Shown here: positions 1 through 6,012 of the stretch, one piece after another
How positions within the stretch are numbered: position 1 is the first letter of the stretch
Layout of the letters: each line of letters begins with the position of its first letter
Assembly: GCA_029287515.1 (NCBI GenBank)
Contig: JARFQZ010000262.1
Span: forward strand, 1 to 15,075
DNA: 15,075 bases
Source: Lysobacterales bacterium
GTDB taxonomy: Bacteria; Pseudomonadota; Gammaproteobacteria; Xanthomonadales; SZUA-36
Direction of reading: 5' to 3'
Translations under genes and position numbers: made by a program
Notes under the pieces: model-generated
Databases searched by the model: none
What the model saw: only the letters and a program-made list of their open reading frames with translations
Told to the model about the DNA's origin: nothing

Positions 1-636
1 GGCGCCCAGGAATGGGAGAGCCGGAACATTCACTACCGTATTCGAGACCCGGAAAAACTGGCCGGAAAGAACATCGTGATCCTTGGCGGCGGGGATTCTG
101 CTCTCGACTGGACCCTGGAACTGCACAATACGGCACGCAAAATCACGCTGGTGCACCGGCGGGAAGAATACCGCGCACAACCGGCGTCGGTGAAGAAAAT
201 GAAAAGCCTGGCCGACCGCGAATCCCTGATTGAATTCCAGGGACATGTGCGTGGTGTCTTTGAAAAAGACGGAAATTTTGGCGGACTCGAAATCGCCGCA
301 CCCGATGGACAGTCACACCAGGTTGAAGCAGACGATGTGTTTGTTTTCTGGGGCCTGTCGCCCAACCTGGGACCCATCGCCGAATGGGGGCTGGAGCTGG
401 ACAAGCGCCAGGTTTTTGTCGACACCGAAAAATTTCAGACGAACATTTCCGGTATTTTCGCAGTGGGAGACATCAACTCCTATCCGGGTAAGAAAAAGCT
501 GATTCTCAGCGGATTTCACGAGGCTGCGCTGGCGGCTTTTGCCGTGCAGCAACACATTCATCCGGAGCAGAAAGTCAGGCTGCAATATACGACGACCAGC
601 CCGATCATGCACAAGCGCCTGGGCGTTGAGGACTGA
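1..636 (+). CDS. Ferredoxin/flavodoxin-NADP reductase, TrxR-like type (5' end cut off)
   Basis: This is the last 211 residues of a flavoprotein; the frame is open from base 1, so the start and the N-terminal FAD-binding half lie outside the window. The family transfers electrons between NADPH and ferredoxin or flavodoxin in the cytoplasm. Seen here: the NADPH-binding glycine motif GGGDSALDW (about residues 30-38 of the fragment), followed by the HRRxxYRA motif that contacts the NADPH 2'-phosphate. Near the C-terminus is the second FAD-contacting motif, GIFAVGDI. The CxxC redox pair of true thioredoxin reductases would sit near the glycine motif and is absent, which together with GGGDSALDW favours the ferredoxin-NADP reductase (YumC-like) branch. 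The protein ends TSPIMHKRLGVED, resembling the C-terminal extension of that branch. It is followed by the candidate sRNA, and the terminator at 788-818 may also end this transcript. Family assignment is firm; the electron partner is inferred. Confidence 0.88.
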   Translation, partial: GAQEWESRNIHYRIRDPEKLAGKNIVILGGGDSALDWTLELHNTARKITLVHRREEYRAQPASVKKMKSLADRESLIEFQGHVRGVFEKDGNFGGLEIAAPDGQSHQVEADDVFVFWGLSPNLGPIAEWGLELDKRQVFVDTEKFQTNISGIFAVGDINSYPGKKKLILSGFHEAALAAFAVQQHIHPEQKVRLQYTTTSPIMHKRLGVED

Positions 637-661
637 AACCCAACGGGATGATCAATAAGGG

Positions 662-689
662 TTGCAGACTGCAGATTCTGTCCTATATT
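662..689 (+). promoter_or_regulatory. Possible sigma70-type promoter for the candidate sRNA
   Basis: A TATATT hexamer (684-689, five of six matches to TATAAT) lies 16 bases after TTGCAG (662-667, three of six matches to TTGACA). It is 25 bases past the reductase stop codon. A start site 6-7 bases after the -10 box would fall at about 695-696, exactly where the long outer helix of the folded segment begins. The -35 box is weak, so the support comes mostly from the -10 box and this positional agreement. Confidence 0.4.
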
Positions 690-694
690 TAATA

Positions 695-818
695 TGTGAC
701 CCACGCACAGTCCCCCCCAATTTCCTGTGTTAAAGGCTTCGGCCCTGTGGGTCACACTGAATCATCAAGGATCGAGAAATAAATTTCAGGCCGGCGTCGT
801 GAAACGCCGGCCTTTTTT
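695..818 (+). ncRNA. Candidate small RNA with a C-rich loop and its own terminator
   Basis: This stretch has no open frame of note but folds strongly. TGTGACCCAC (695-704) pairs perfectly with GTGGGTCACA (747-756), giving a 10-bp outer helix. Inside it sit two further hairpins. CACAG (706-710) pairs with CTGTG (725-729) around a 14-nt loop carrying seven consecutive C (712-718). GGC (735-737) pairs with GCC (742-744) around a UUCG tetraloop closed by C-G, an unusually stable loop. After this three-way junction comes an A/U-rich single-stranded stretch (757-787), then a GC-rich hairpin with six T. This order (structured 5' part with exposed C-rich loop, A/U-rich spacer, intrinsic terminator) is typical of Hfq-type base-pairing sRNAs, and C-rich loops in known sRNAs pair with Shine-Dalgarno sequences. 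I do not recognise a named family. It could instead be the structured 3' UTR of the reductase mRNA. Confidence 0.55.
788..818 (+). terminator. Intrinsic terminator of the candidate sRNA and/or reductase transcript
   Basis: AGGCCGGCG (788-796) pairs perfectly with CGCCGGCCT (805-813) around an 8-nt loop. It is followed at once by a run of six T (813-818). The opposite strand lacks a T run after the stem, so the terminator works rightward and does not serve the leftward gene that ends at 829. Confidence 0.88.
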
Positions 819-828
819 CCGGAAAAAT

Positions 829-1611
829 TCAGGCTGAAACCGGTTTTCCGTCTTCCAGGACCGGCCAGCCGGCCACATCCAGAGCGTCCCTGTAACCGTG
901 CCAGGTCGCATATCCAAGCAAGGGGATGATCACGATAAAACCCAGCATTGCGGTCACGAACCCGAGAGCCGTGAAGATCGCGACGGTTACCGCCCAGAGA
1001 AACATCGTTTTCCGATTACGAAGCACCGCGTTGATGCTTGAAACCACTGCCGTAATCACATCGGCATCACGGTTGGCAATGAAAGGAAGTGAGAAAACAC
1101 TGGCCATGAAACAAATCGTCGCGAAAATGGAGCCTACCGCGGTGCCCACTCCCAGGTAGACAGACAGGTCCGCCAGCCTGACTTCGCCGGTGCTCGGAAA
1201 AAAGATATGGACCATGGTCCCGGCCCTTGCCCACAAGAGGAAAATGACCAGAAGCACCAGCGCGAACACCAGCGAGTTGGCGAACGGCCTGCGGGCCGCA
1301 CGCAGGGTTTGCATCAGGCCGGGCTTGTTACCGAGGCACAGTTGCCTGCTCACCGAATACATACCGAATGCAAGCAACGGAGCGACAAAAACGAACCCGG
1401 AAAGAACGCTCAGCAACAGCACCCAGCCACCCGTTCTCCACGCAACCAGCGTAACGATCGTGGACAGGAACCAGCAGAAAACACCCCAGGCAAGACTTAG
1501 GCCGGGCGCCGACCGGAAGTCCTGCCACCCCGATTTCAGCCACTTGAACGGAGAACTGATCGCCAGATCCCGGCAGGGTGCAACGAAGGGTTTTGGGTCC
1601 TCGGTAGTCAT
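829..1611 (-). CDS. DUF2189-family integral membrane protein
   Basis: A 260-residue polytopic inner-membrane protein matching the DUF2189 family, whose function is unknown. The N-terminal block (LAISSPFKWLKSGWQDFRSAP, about residues 16-36, read in part) is the characteristic start of the family. Hydrophobic segments follow at about 38-58, 62-84, 112-130, 150-180 and 205-240; the last includes a glycine-rich stretch ending in GYATWHGYRDAL, a typical family ending. The ATG at 1611 is chosen because family similarity begins just after it, although no clear ribosome site precedes it. A TTG at 1650 would add 13 residues and has a G-rich stretch upstream, so it remains possible. The gene lies 63 bases downstream of the 197-residue protein gene on the same strand (24 bases with the TTG start), so the two are probably co-transcribed. 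Family assignment is good; no role can be stated. Confidence 0.85.
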   Translation of the reverse strand: MTTEDPKPFVAPCRDLAISSPFKWLKSGWQDFRSAPGLSLAWGVFCWFLSTIVTLVAWRTGGWVLLLSVLSGFVFVAPLLAFGMYSVSRQLCLGNKPGLMQTLRAARRPFANSLVFALVLLVIFLLWARAGTMVHIFFPSTGEVRLADLSVYLGVGTAVGSIFATICFMASVFSLPFIANRDADVITAVVSSINAVLRNRKTMFLWAVTVAIFTALGFVTAMLGFIVIIPLLGYATWHGYRDALDVAGWPVLEDGKPVSA

Positions 1612-1674
1612 CTGCGGTCTATAGTGAACCAGGAACAAATGAAAAATCAACCAAATGCCCCCACTTTAAGATAT

Positions 1675-2268
1675 CTACCGGATATACGCCTCTTCCACGA
1701 AAAAGACCTCACACGAACCATTTCCGGTGTCATCACGACGCAGAGAAGTCCGCCAATAAAACCCGCTCTCGCTGTCAATGTCGACCAGAGAACCTTTCAA
1801 TTGAACGATATCGCCACGCCTGATTTTTTTCAGCTTGCCAAGAACCCAGTCGTTGGCCGGTATCAGGTGCATGTTGCTGCTGTTGGTGATGATTTCGTGG
1901 TCGGAAACAGGCGCCGGAAACTCGTAGCGGGTGAAATACCAGCGCGAACCCTGGGAGATTTCAATCCTGTCCAGAACGGACTGGTCCGACATCACGCCCC
2001 AGCCCAGCGCCAGATCCATTGGAGACAAATCCGATTCCTGGTCAAACCGGTAATCTTCTCTTGACAGCACGCGGGCCTCGACGTCGAAGCTGGCCCTGCG
2101 GGTCAGCTGAAACCCGTCACGGTCAAACCGTTCACCGGATTCAAGATTTTGCTGCCTTGGCGCCGCGGAAACCAGTATGCCGGGCTCATGGACAATTTCA
2201 CGCCGGTTCCAATCCCGCCAGGCGAGAATGGTCAGGAGCACCAGGCAAATATAGAATGCATTTCTCAT
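1675..2268 (-). CDS. Conserved uncharacterised membrane-anchored protein (197 aa)
   Basis: A 197-residue protein with one N-terminal hydrophobic segment (about residues 4-18, starting MRNAFYICLVLL) and then a soluble part. This suggests a single membrane anchor with a periplasmic domain, or an uncleaved signal. I believe it belongs to a conserved hypothetical family of proteobacteria but cannot name a domain. The most distinctive stretches are LSREDYRFDQESDLSPMDLALGWG (about 68-91, read in part), NSSNMHLIPAND (about 129-140) and RRGDIVQLKGSLVD (about 150-163); the last has the look of a small beta-barrel turn. The only cysteine of the predicted mature part is at about residue 186. The frame stays open upstream to 2640, but that extension is antisense to the ABC-F gene and lacks family-like features, so the ATG at 2268 just before the hydrophobic segment is used. 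It is divergent from the ABC-F gene (54-base gap) and probably co-transcribed with the DUF2189 gene. Confidence 0.8.
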   Translation of the reverse strand: MRNAFYICLVLLTILAWRDWNRREIVHEPGILVSAAPRQQNLESGERFDRDGFQLTRRASFDVEARVLSREDYRFDQESDLSPMDLALGWGVMSDQSVLDRIEISQGSRWYFTRYEFPAPVSDHEIITNSSNMHLIPANDWVLGKLKKIRRGDIVQLKGSLVDIDSESGFYWRTSLRRDDTGNGSCEVFFVEEAYIR

Positions 2269-2280
2269 ACGGTGGAAGGA

Positions 2281-2286
2281 TATAAT
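2281..2286 (+). promoter_or_regulatory. Perfect -10 hexamer upstream of the ABC-F gene
   Basis: An exact TATAAT lies 37 bases before the ABC-F start, inside the 54-base gap between two divergent genes. A start site near 2293 would give a leader of about 30 bases. No convincing -35 hexamer sits at 16-18 bases, so this is only a candidate. The same A/T patch reads TATTAT on the other strand and could serve the leftward gene too. Confidence 0.3.
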
Positions 2287-2322
2287 ATCGCCTCTTCGCC
2301 TGCCGCCCGGATTGTTAACTGT

Positions 2323-4230
2323 ATGTTGGGGTTTAGTCAGTTGAGCCTGCGTCGGGGACGCAAGCTGTTGTTCGAAAAGGTTACCTTTCAGGCCCATGCA
2401 GGTCATCGCCTGGGTTTGGTTGGCGCCAATGGCAGTGGAAAATCGTCGCTGTTCGCCATGATCCTGGGGCAACTCGATCCGGACGATGGAGTCATGTCGA
2501 GGAACCCCGCCGACCGGATTTCTCACGTCGCGCAGGAGAGCCCTTCCGGAACCATCAGCGCAATCGATTTTGTGATCGACGGTGACCAGGAACTCAGGTC
2601 GGTCCAGGCAGCAATCGCGCTCGCCGAGACCCGGGACCACTCAGAAGGCGTCGACAGGCTTTACGAAGAACTGGAACGCCTGGATGGATTTTCCGCGGAA
2701 GCCCGGGCAGCGCGCCTTCTGCATGGGTTGGGATTCGCGGAGGGCAGCCACAGGACTTCAGTGCAGGACTTTTCCGGCGGCTGGAGAATGCGTCTCAACC
2801 TGGCCCGTGCACTGATGTGCCCATCAGAAATACTGCTGCTGGATGAGCCGACCAATCACCTCGATCTGCCCGCGATCCTTTGGCTGGAGCGCTGGCTGAA
2901 ACGCTACGAGGGCATCTTGATGGTCGCATCCCATGACCGCGATTTTCTGGATGGAGCCTGCAATCACATCGCCCATATCGAGAACATGCAAATTCGGCTT
3001 TACGCCGGAAATTACAGCCAGTTCGAGAGGCGGCGGAGTGAACAGCTTGCCCAACAACAGGCCCTGTTCAAAAGACAGCAGAAGGAGATCAGCCACATCC
3101 AGAGCTACGTGGACCGTTTCCGGTACAAGGCATCAAAGGCAAAGCAGGCGCAAAGCAGGCTGAAAATGCTGGAACGGATGAAAATGATCGCACCCGCCCA
3201 CGTAGATTCACCTTTCAGGTTTCACTTCATGACGCCTGAAAAGCAGCCCCATCACCTGGTCAAGCTGGAGCAGGTCACCGCCGGCTATAGCGGGCCGGTC
3301 CTCAGCGAAGTCGACCTGCTGATTTCGGCAGGAGACCGGATTGGCCTGCTGGGTGTCAACGGTGCGGGTAAATCGACGCTGGTCAAGGCGCTGTCCGATG
3401 GAAGCACGGTTTTAACCGGTGAGCGTACGCTGAGCAAGGACACTAAAATTGGCTATTTTGCGCAGCACCAACTGGACTTGCTCGAAGCCGGGCAAAGCCC
3501 GTTTGATCACCTCAGGGCGGTCGCGCCCGAAGACAGGGAATCGGAAATGCGGAATTACCTGGGGCGTTTTGGATTTAACGGCGAACGGATCTTCGAGCCG
3601 GTCGCCCCTTTTTCCGGCGGAGAAAAGGCGCGACTGGTGCTCGCACTGATGATTCGTCAGCAGCCCAACCTGTTGTTGCTGGATGAACCAACGAACCACC
3701 TGGACCTGGAAATGCGGCAGGCGCTGAGCCGGGCGCTGGTCGACTATACCGGTGCGCTGGTTGTTATTTCTCATGACCGCCACCTTTTGCGCAGTGTGTG
3801 TGATGAACTCTGGATCGTTAACCTCGGCCGGGTGGAGAGGTTTGACCACAGCCTGGATGACTACCCGGCCTGGCTGAAGGAACAACAAGTGCGGGGCAGC
3901 GCAACTTCAGAACCTGAACCGGCAGGCAATGACACCGACACGGTCAACCGTAAAGCCCGGCGTCAACTGGAAGCCAGGCAACGGGAGAAACTCAAACCCC
4001 TTCGCGACAGGGTCAGGAAAATCGATTCCGAAATGGCAACGCTTCGCCAGCAACTCGACGCCATCGAACTCGAATTGGCGGATGCTTCCCTCTACTCTGA
4101 TCCAGCCCGCAAAGATGAGATGAGCAGCCTGAACCGCAAACGGGCTGATCTGAAATCAGAGATTGAATCTCTTGAATGGTCCTGGCTGGAAGCCAGCGAG
4201 GCGCTGGAGCATGCCGGCGCCTCGAGCTAG
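2323..4230 (+). CDS. yheS: ABC-F ATPase, YheS type
   Basis: A 635-residue soluble protein with two ABC ATPase domains and no membrane segment, almost the same length as E. coli YheS (637). ABC-F proteins bind the ribosomal E site and act on stalled or slow translation rather than transport. First domain: Walker A GANGSGKSS (34-42), signature FSGGWRMRLNLA, Walker B ILLLDEPTNHLDL (170-182). The inter-domain linker is rich in K/R/Q (QSYVDRFRYKASKAKQAQSR and the following LKMLERM), as expected for the P-site-tRNA-interacting region. Second domain: Walker A GVNGAGKST (344-352), signature FSGGEKARLVLA, Walker B NLLLLDEPTNHLDL (449-462). Both DEP glutamates are present, so both sites should hydrolyse ATP. 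A C-terminal charged coiled coil (about 540-620) completes the YheS layout. The frame is open upstream to 2149, but YheS similarity starts at the ATG at 2323, and the extension would run antisense through the neighbouring gene. Translation signals are weak. Confidence 0.95.
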   Translation: MLGFSQLSLRRGRKLLFEKVTFQAHAGHRLGLVGANGSGKSSLFAMILGQLDPDDGVMSRNPADRISHVAQESPSGTISAIDFVIDGDQELRSVQAAIALAETRDHSEGVDRLYEELERLDGFSAEARAARLLHGLGFAEGSHRTSVQDFSGGWRMRLNLARALMCPSEILLLDEPTNHLDLPAILWLERWLKRYEGILMVASHDRDFLDGACNHIAHIENMQIRLYAGNYSQFERRRSEQLAQQQALFKRQQKEISHIQSYVDRFRYKASKAKQAQSRLKMLERMKMIAPAHVDSPFRFHFMTPEKQPHHLVKLEQVTAGYSGPVLSEVDLLISAGDRIGLLGVNGAGKSTLVKALSDGSTVLTGERTLSKDTKIGYFAQHQLDLLEAGQSPFDHLRAVAPEDRESEMRNYLGRFGFNGERIFEPVAPFSGGEKARLVLALMIRQQPNLLLLDEPTNHLDLEMRQALSRALVDYTGALVVISHDRHLLRSVCDELWIVNLGRVERFDHSLDDYPAWLKEQQVRGSATSEPEPAGNDTDTVNRKARRQLEARQREKLKPLRDRVRKIDSEMATLRQQLDAIELELADASLYSDPARKDEMSSLNRKRADLKSEIESLEWSWLEASEALEHAGASS

Positions 4231-4233
4231 TCA

Positions 4234-4252
4234 CCTGGGTTGATCACCCGGG
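4234..4252. other. Short hairpin between convergent stop codons
   Basis: CCTGGGT (4234-4240) can pair with ACCCGGG (4246-4252), seven pairs including one G-T wobble, around a 5-nt loop. It fills the 26-base gap between the convergent ABC-F and methyltransferase-like genes. There is no T run on either side, so it is at best a weak or Rho-assisted 3' end stabiliser. Confidence 0.3.
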
Positions 4253-4256
4253 CTGG

Positions 4257-5105
4257 TCACTCCATCGGTTTGCGAAAACGCAGGGTCATCCGGTCGCTTT
4301 CACCAATTGCCTGGAATTTTTCACGGCAGGCAGCCATCTCATCCTCACCTTCAATTTCGCGGCAGGCACTGAGGCTGGGCGGAAGTGTCCATACTCCGCT
4401 TTCGTGGTCCCGGCTGTCCGCCGGGTTGGCGTTCACTTCGGAACGCGCTTCCAGCAGCAATCCCGCATTCCGCGCGAGATCGATCACTGCCTGTTCCGGC
4501 ACGTAACCCGTTTCAGAGCTTTTGACCGGATCAACACCATCCGCGGCCCGATGCTGCACAACGCCCAGTATTCCACCCGGTTTCAGCACGCGGGCAAATT
4601 CTGCAAAAATATCAGCGGCGAGACCGTCGCCGATCCAACCGTGCGTGTTTCGGAAGGTGAGTATCAGGTCGATGGAATCCGCATCACCCAGTGACGCAGA
4701 CTCGGGTGGAGAGAACGGGGCCACTGCCACCTGGTCATAGATATCCGGGCGGGATGAGAATTTCTCCAGCAGGGTGTCCTGCGAACGATAACGGTATTGA
4801 GGCTGGTCAGGAACATCCACGTCGTAAGCCGCCACGATGTATTGACCATGATGACGGACCACAGGCGCCAGGACTTCCGTGTACCAGCCCGCGCCCGGCC
4901 AGATCTCCATCACGGTCATGCCGTCCTCCAGGCCCAGGAACGTCAAAGTACCCACGGGATGGCGGTAACGATTCCTGTTGATATTGTTTTCGGACCTGTG
5001 GTCACCGAACATGGCCTGCTCAATCCGTGCCTCCAGTGGCAGGTCAGCGGCCAAAGCCTGCATGCCGAACATTGTCGTGATCAGTATGAAAATGAATTTG
5101 TTCAT
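4257..5105 (-). CDS. Exported class I SAM-methyltransferase-like protein
   Basis: A 282-residue protein with a Sec-type signal peptide (MNKFIFILITTMFGMQALA, cleavage likely after residue 19 or 20). A Rossmann-like methyltransferase domain follows. I place it with the predicted methyltransferases of the COG4798 type. Motif I reads MEIWPGAGWYTEVLAP (66-81), so the usual GxGxG is altered to a WPGAGWY form characteristic of this group. The later strand DLILTFRNTHGWI (146-158) and the turn RVLKPGGILGVVQHR (172-186) match motifs IV-V of class I enzymes. Two cysteines (248 and 260) near the C-terminus could form a disulfide after export. The ATG at 5105 is preceded by GGAGA at good spacing and immediately starts the signal peptide. 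It is the last gene of the leftward series, 19 bases after the membrane-protein gene. SAM is not known to be available in the periplasm, so the substrate and even the catalytic activity are unclear. Confidence 0.85.
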   Translation of the reverse strand: MNKFIFILITTMFGMQALAADLPLEARIEQAMFGDHRSENNINRNRYRHPVGTLTFLGLEDGMTVMEIWPGAGWYTEVLAPVVRHHGQYIVAAYDVDVPDQPQYRYRSQDTLLEKFSSRPDIYDQVAVAPFSPPESASLGDADSIDLILTFRNTHGWIGDGLAADIFAEFARVLKPGGILGVVQHRAADGVDPVKSSETGYVPEQAVIDLARNAGLLLEARSEVNANPADSRDHESGVWTLPPSLSACREIEGEDEMAACREKFQAIGESDRMTLRFRKPME

Positions 5106-5124
5106 AGGTTTATCTCCGATTTGG

Positions 5125-5976
5125 TCATTCTTTGCTGCTGACCGGGGCTTTGAATCCTTTTCTGAAGGCCATGCCGATACATATTCCGGCGATGGCGGCA
5201 ACAATAATCACCACGCTCTCAGGCCGCGTCAGTCCCTGCAGGGCTGCAATGAGGCCAACGGCCATGCCACCGCGAACCCGGTTCAGATCCAGAACTTTTC
5301 CATTGGCGTCACCCTTTGAGTAGACTTTTTTCAGCAGCAGCGTGTTCAGGGCAAAAATCAACAGGAACAGGAGTGCAAGCCATTCGTGAAGGGCGTCCGG
5401 CGCAGGTATCGAGCCCAGACCGATGTCGTGGTCAACCATGTAGACAACCGTGCCACCGATACACACCAGGCCAAAGACCCATTGGTTCCTCAAAGGTTCC
5501 CTGAGACTTCCATCGAGTATGAACGCCAGGGCGGCGACCAGGCCATAGAACGGGCTTGACGTGCTGTACATGACCAGCAACGCCAGTCCAACACACAGGA
5601 TTGAATCGGACATTCGGGCAACGAGTCCGGTGGTACGGTTCACGATTCTGACCAGGCCCAGGGTTGCAAAAACGATCAGCAATCCCGGATCCTTCACCAC
5701 CAGTGCAGCGAGAACTGCTACTGCCATTGAAATGAAAGCAGCAAGGTGATCATCCGGATCGAGCTCACGCGCCAGCGCCCACGAACCGAACACGACCAGC
5801 ACGAACACGAGGGCCTGCTGCAGTGCTTCGACAGCTGACGCGCCACCTGTCCATGCCGAAACCGCCCCGATCACAGCGCCCACCGGCAACAGCAGCAACA
5901 CGGCCTTGTTCGACGGGTACCGCGGCTCGAGAGGTCGCCCTATGGAAGTGTATTTATGAAGCCTGTGATAAGCCAC
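5125..5976 (-). CDS. Uncharacterised polytopic membrane protein
   Basis: A 283-residue very hydrophobic protein that I do not recognise. About 8-10 membrane segments can be seen, beginning near residues 26-45 (AVLLLLPVGAVIGAVSAW) and ending near 258-275 (SVVIIVAAIAGICIGMAF). Charged connecting loops include ARELDPDDH (about 68-76) and LLKKVYSKGDANGKVLDLNR (about 213-232). There is no signal peptide and no known transport or enzyme motif. The start is GTG at 5976, supported by a GGGGAG ribosome site about six bases before it. The gene follows the RND pump by 36 bases and precedes the methyltransferase-like gene by 19, so all are probably on one mRNA. Its membrane location and position suggest it could assist the pump or the exported neighbour, but this is context only. 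Confidence 0.75.
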   Translation of the reverse strand: MAYHRLHKYTSIGRPLEPRYPSNKAVLLLLPVGAVIGAVSAWTGGASAVEALQQALVFVLVVFGSWALARELDPDDHLAAFISMAVAVLAALVVKDPGLLIVFATLGLVRIVNRTTGLVARMSDSILCVGLALLVMYSTSSPFYGLVAALAFILDGSLREPLRNQWVFGLVCIGGTVVYMVDHDIGLGSIPAPDALHEWLALLFLLIFALNTLLLKKVYSKGDANGKVLDLNRVRGGMAVGLIAALQGLTRPESVVIIVAAIAGICIGMAFRKGFKAPVSSKE

Positions 5977-6012
5977 GCCTGCTCCCCAAAAAATTTGCGG
6001 CTGATCCGCTCA

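Noticed and set aside
2149..2322. N-terminal extension of the ABC-F protein
   Set aside because: YheS-type proteins start just before the first ATPase domain, which fits the ATG at 2323; the extra part overlaps the divergent gene and has no domain.
2269..2640. N-terminal extension of the 197-residue anchored protein
   Set aside because: The extension is opposite the ABC-F gene, is not hydrophobic or signal-like, and would bury the membrane anchor in the middle of the protein.
5977..6012. Possible terminator after the RND pump gene (GCGG/CCGC hairpin followed by T run, leftward)
   Set aside because: Only four base pairs with a 5-nt loop and three A between stem and T run; the same A/T patch directly precedes the next gene's ribosome site, so termination is unlikely.
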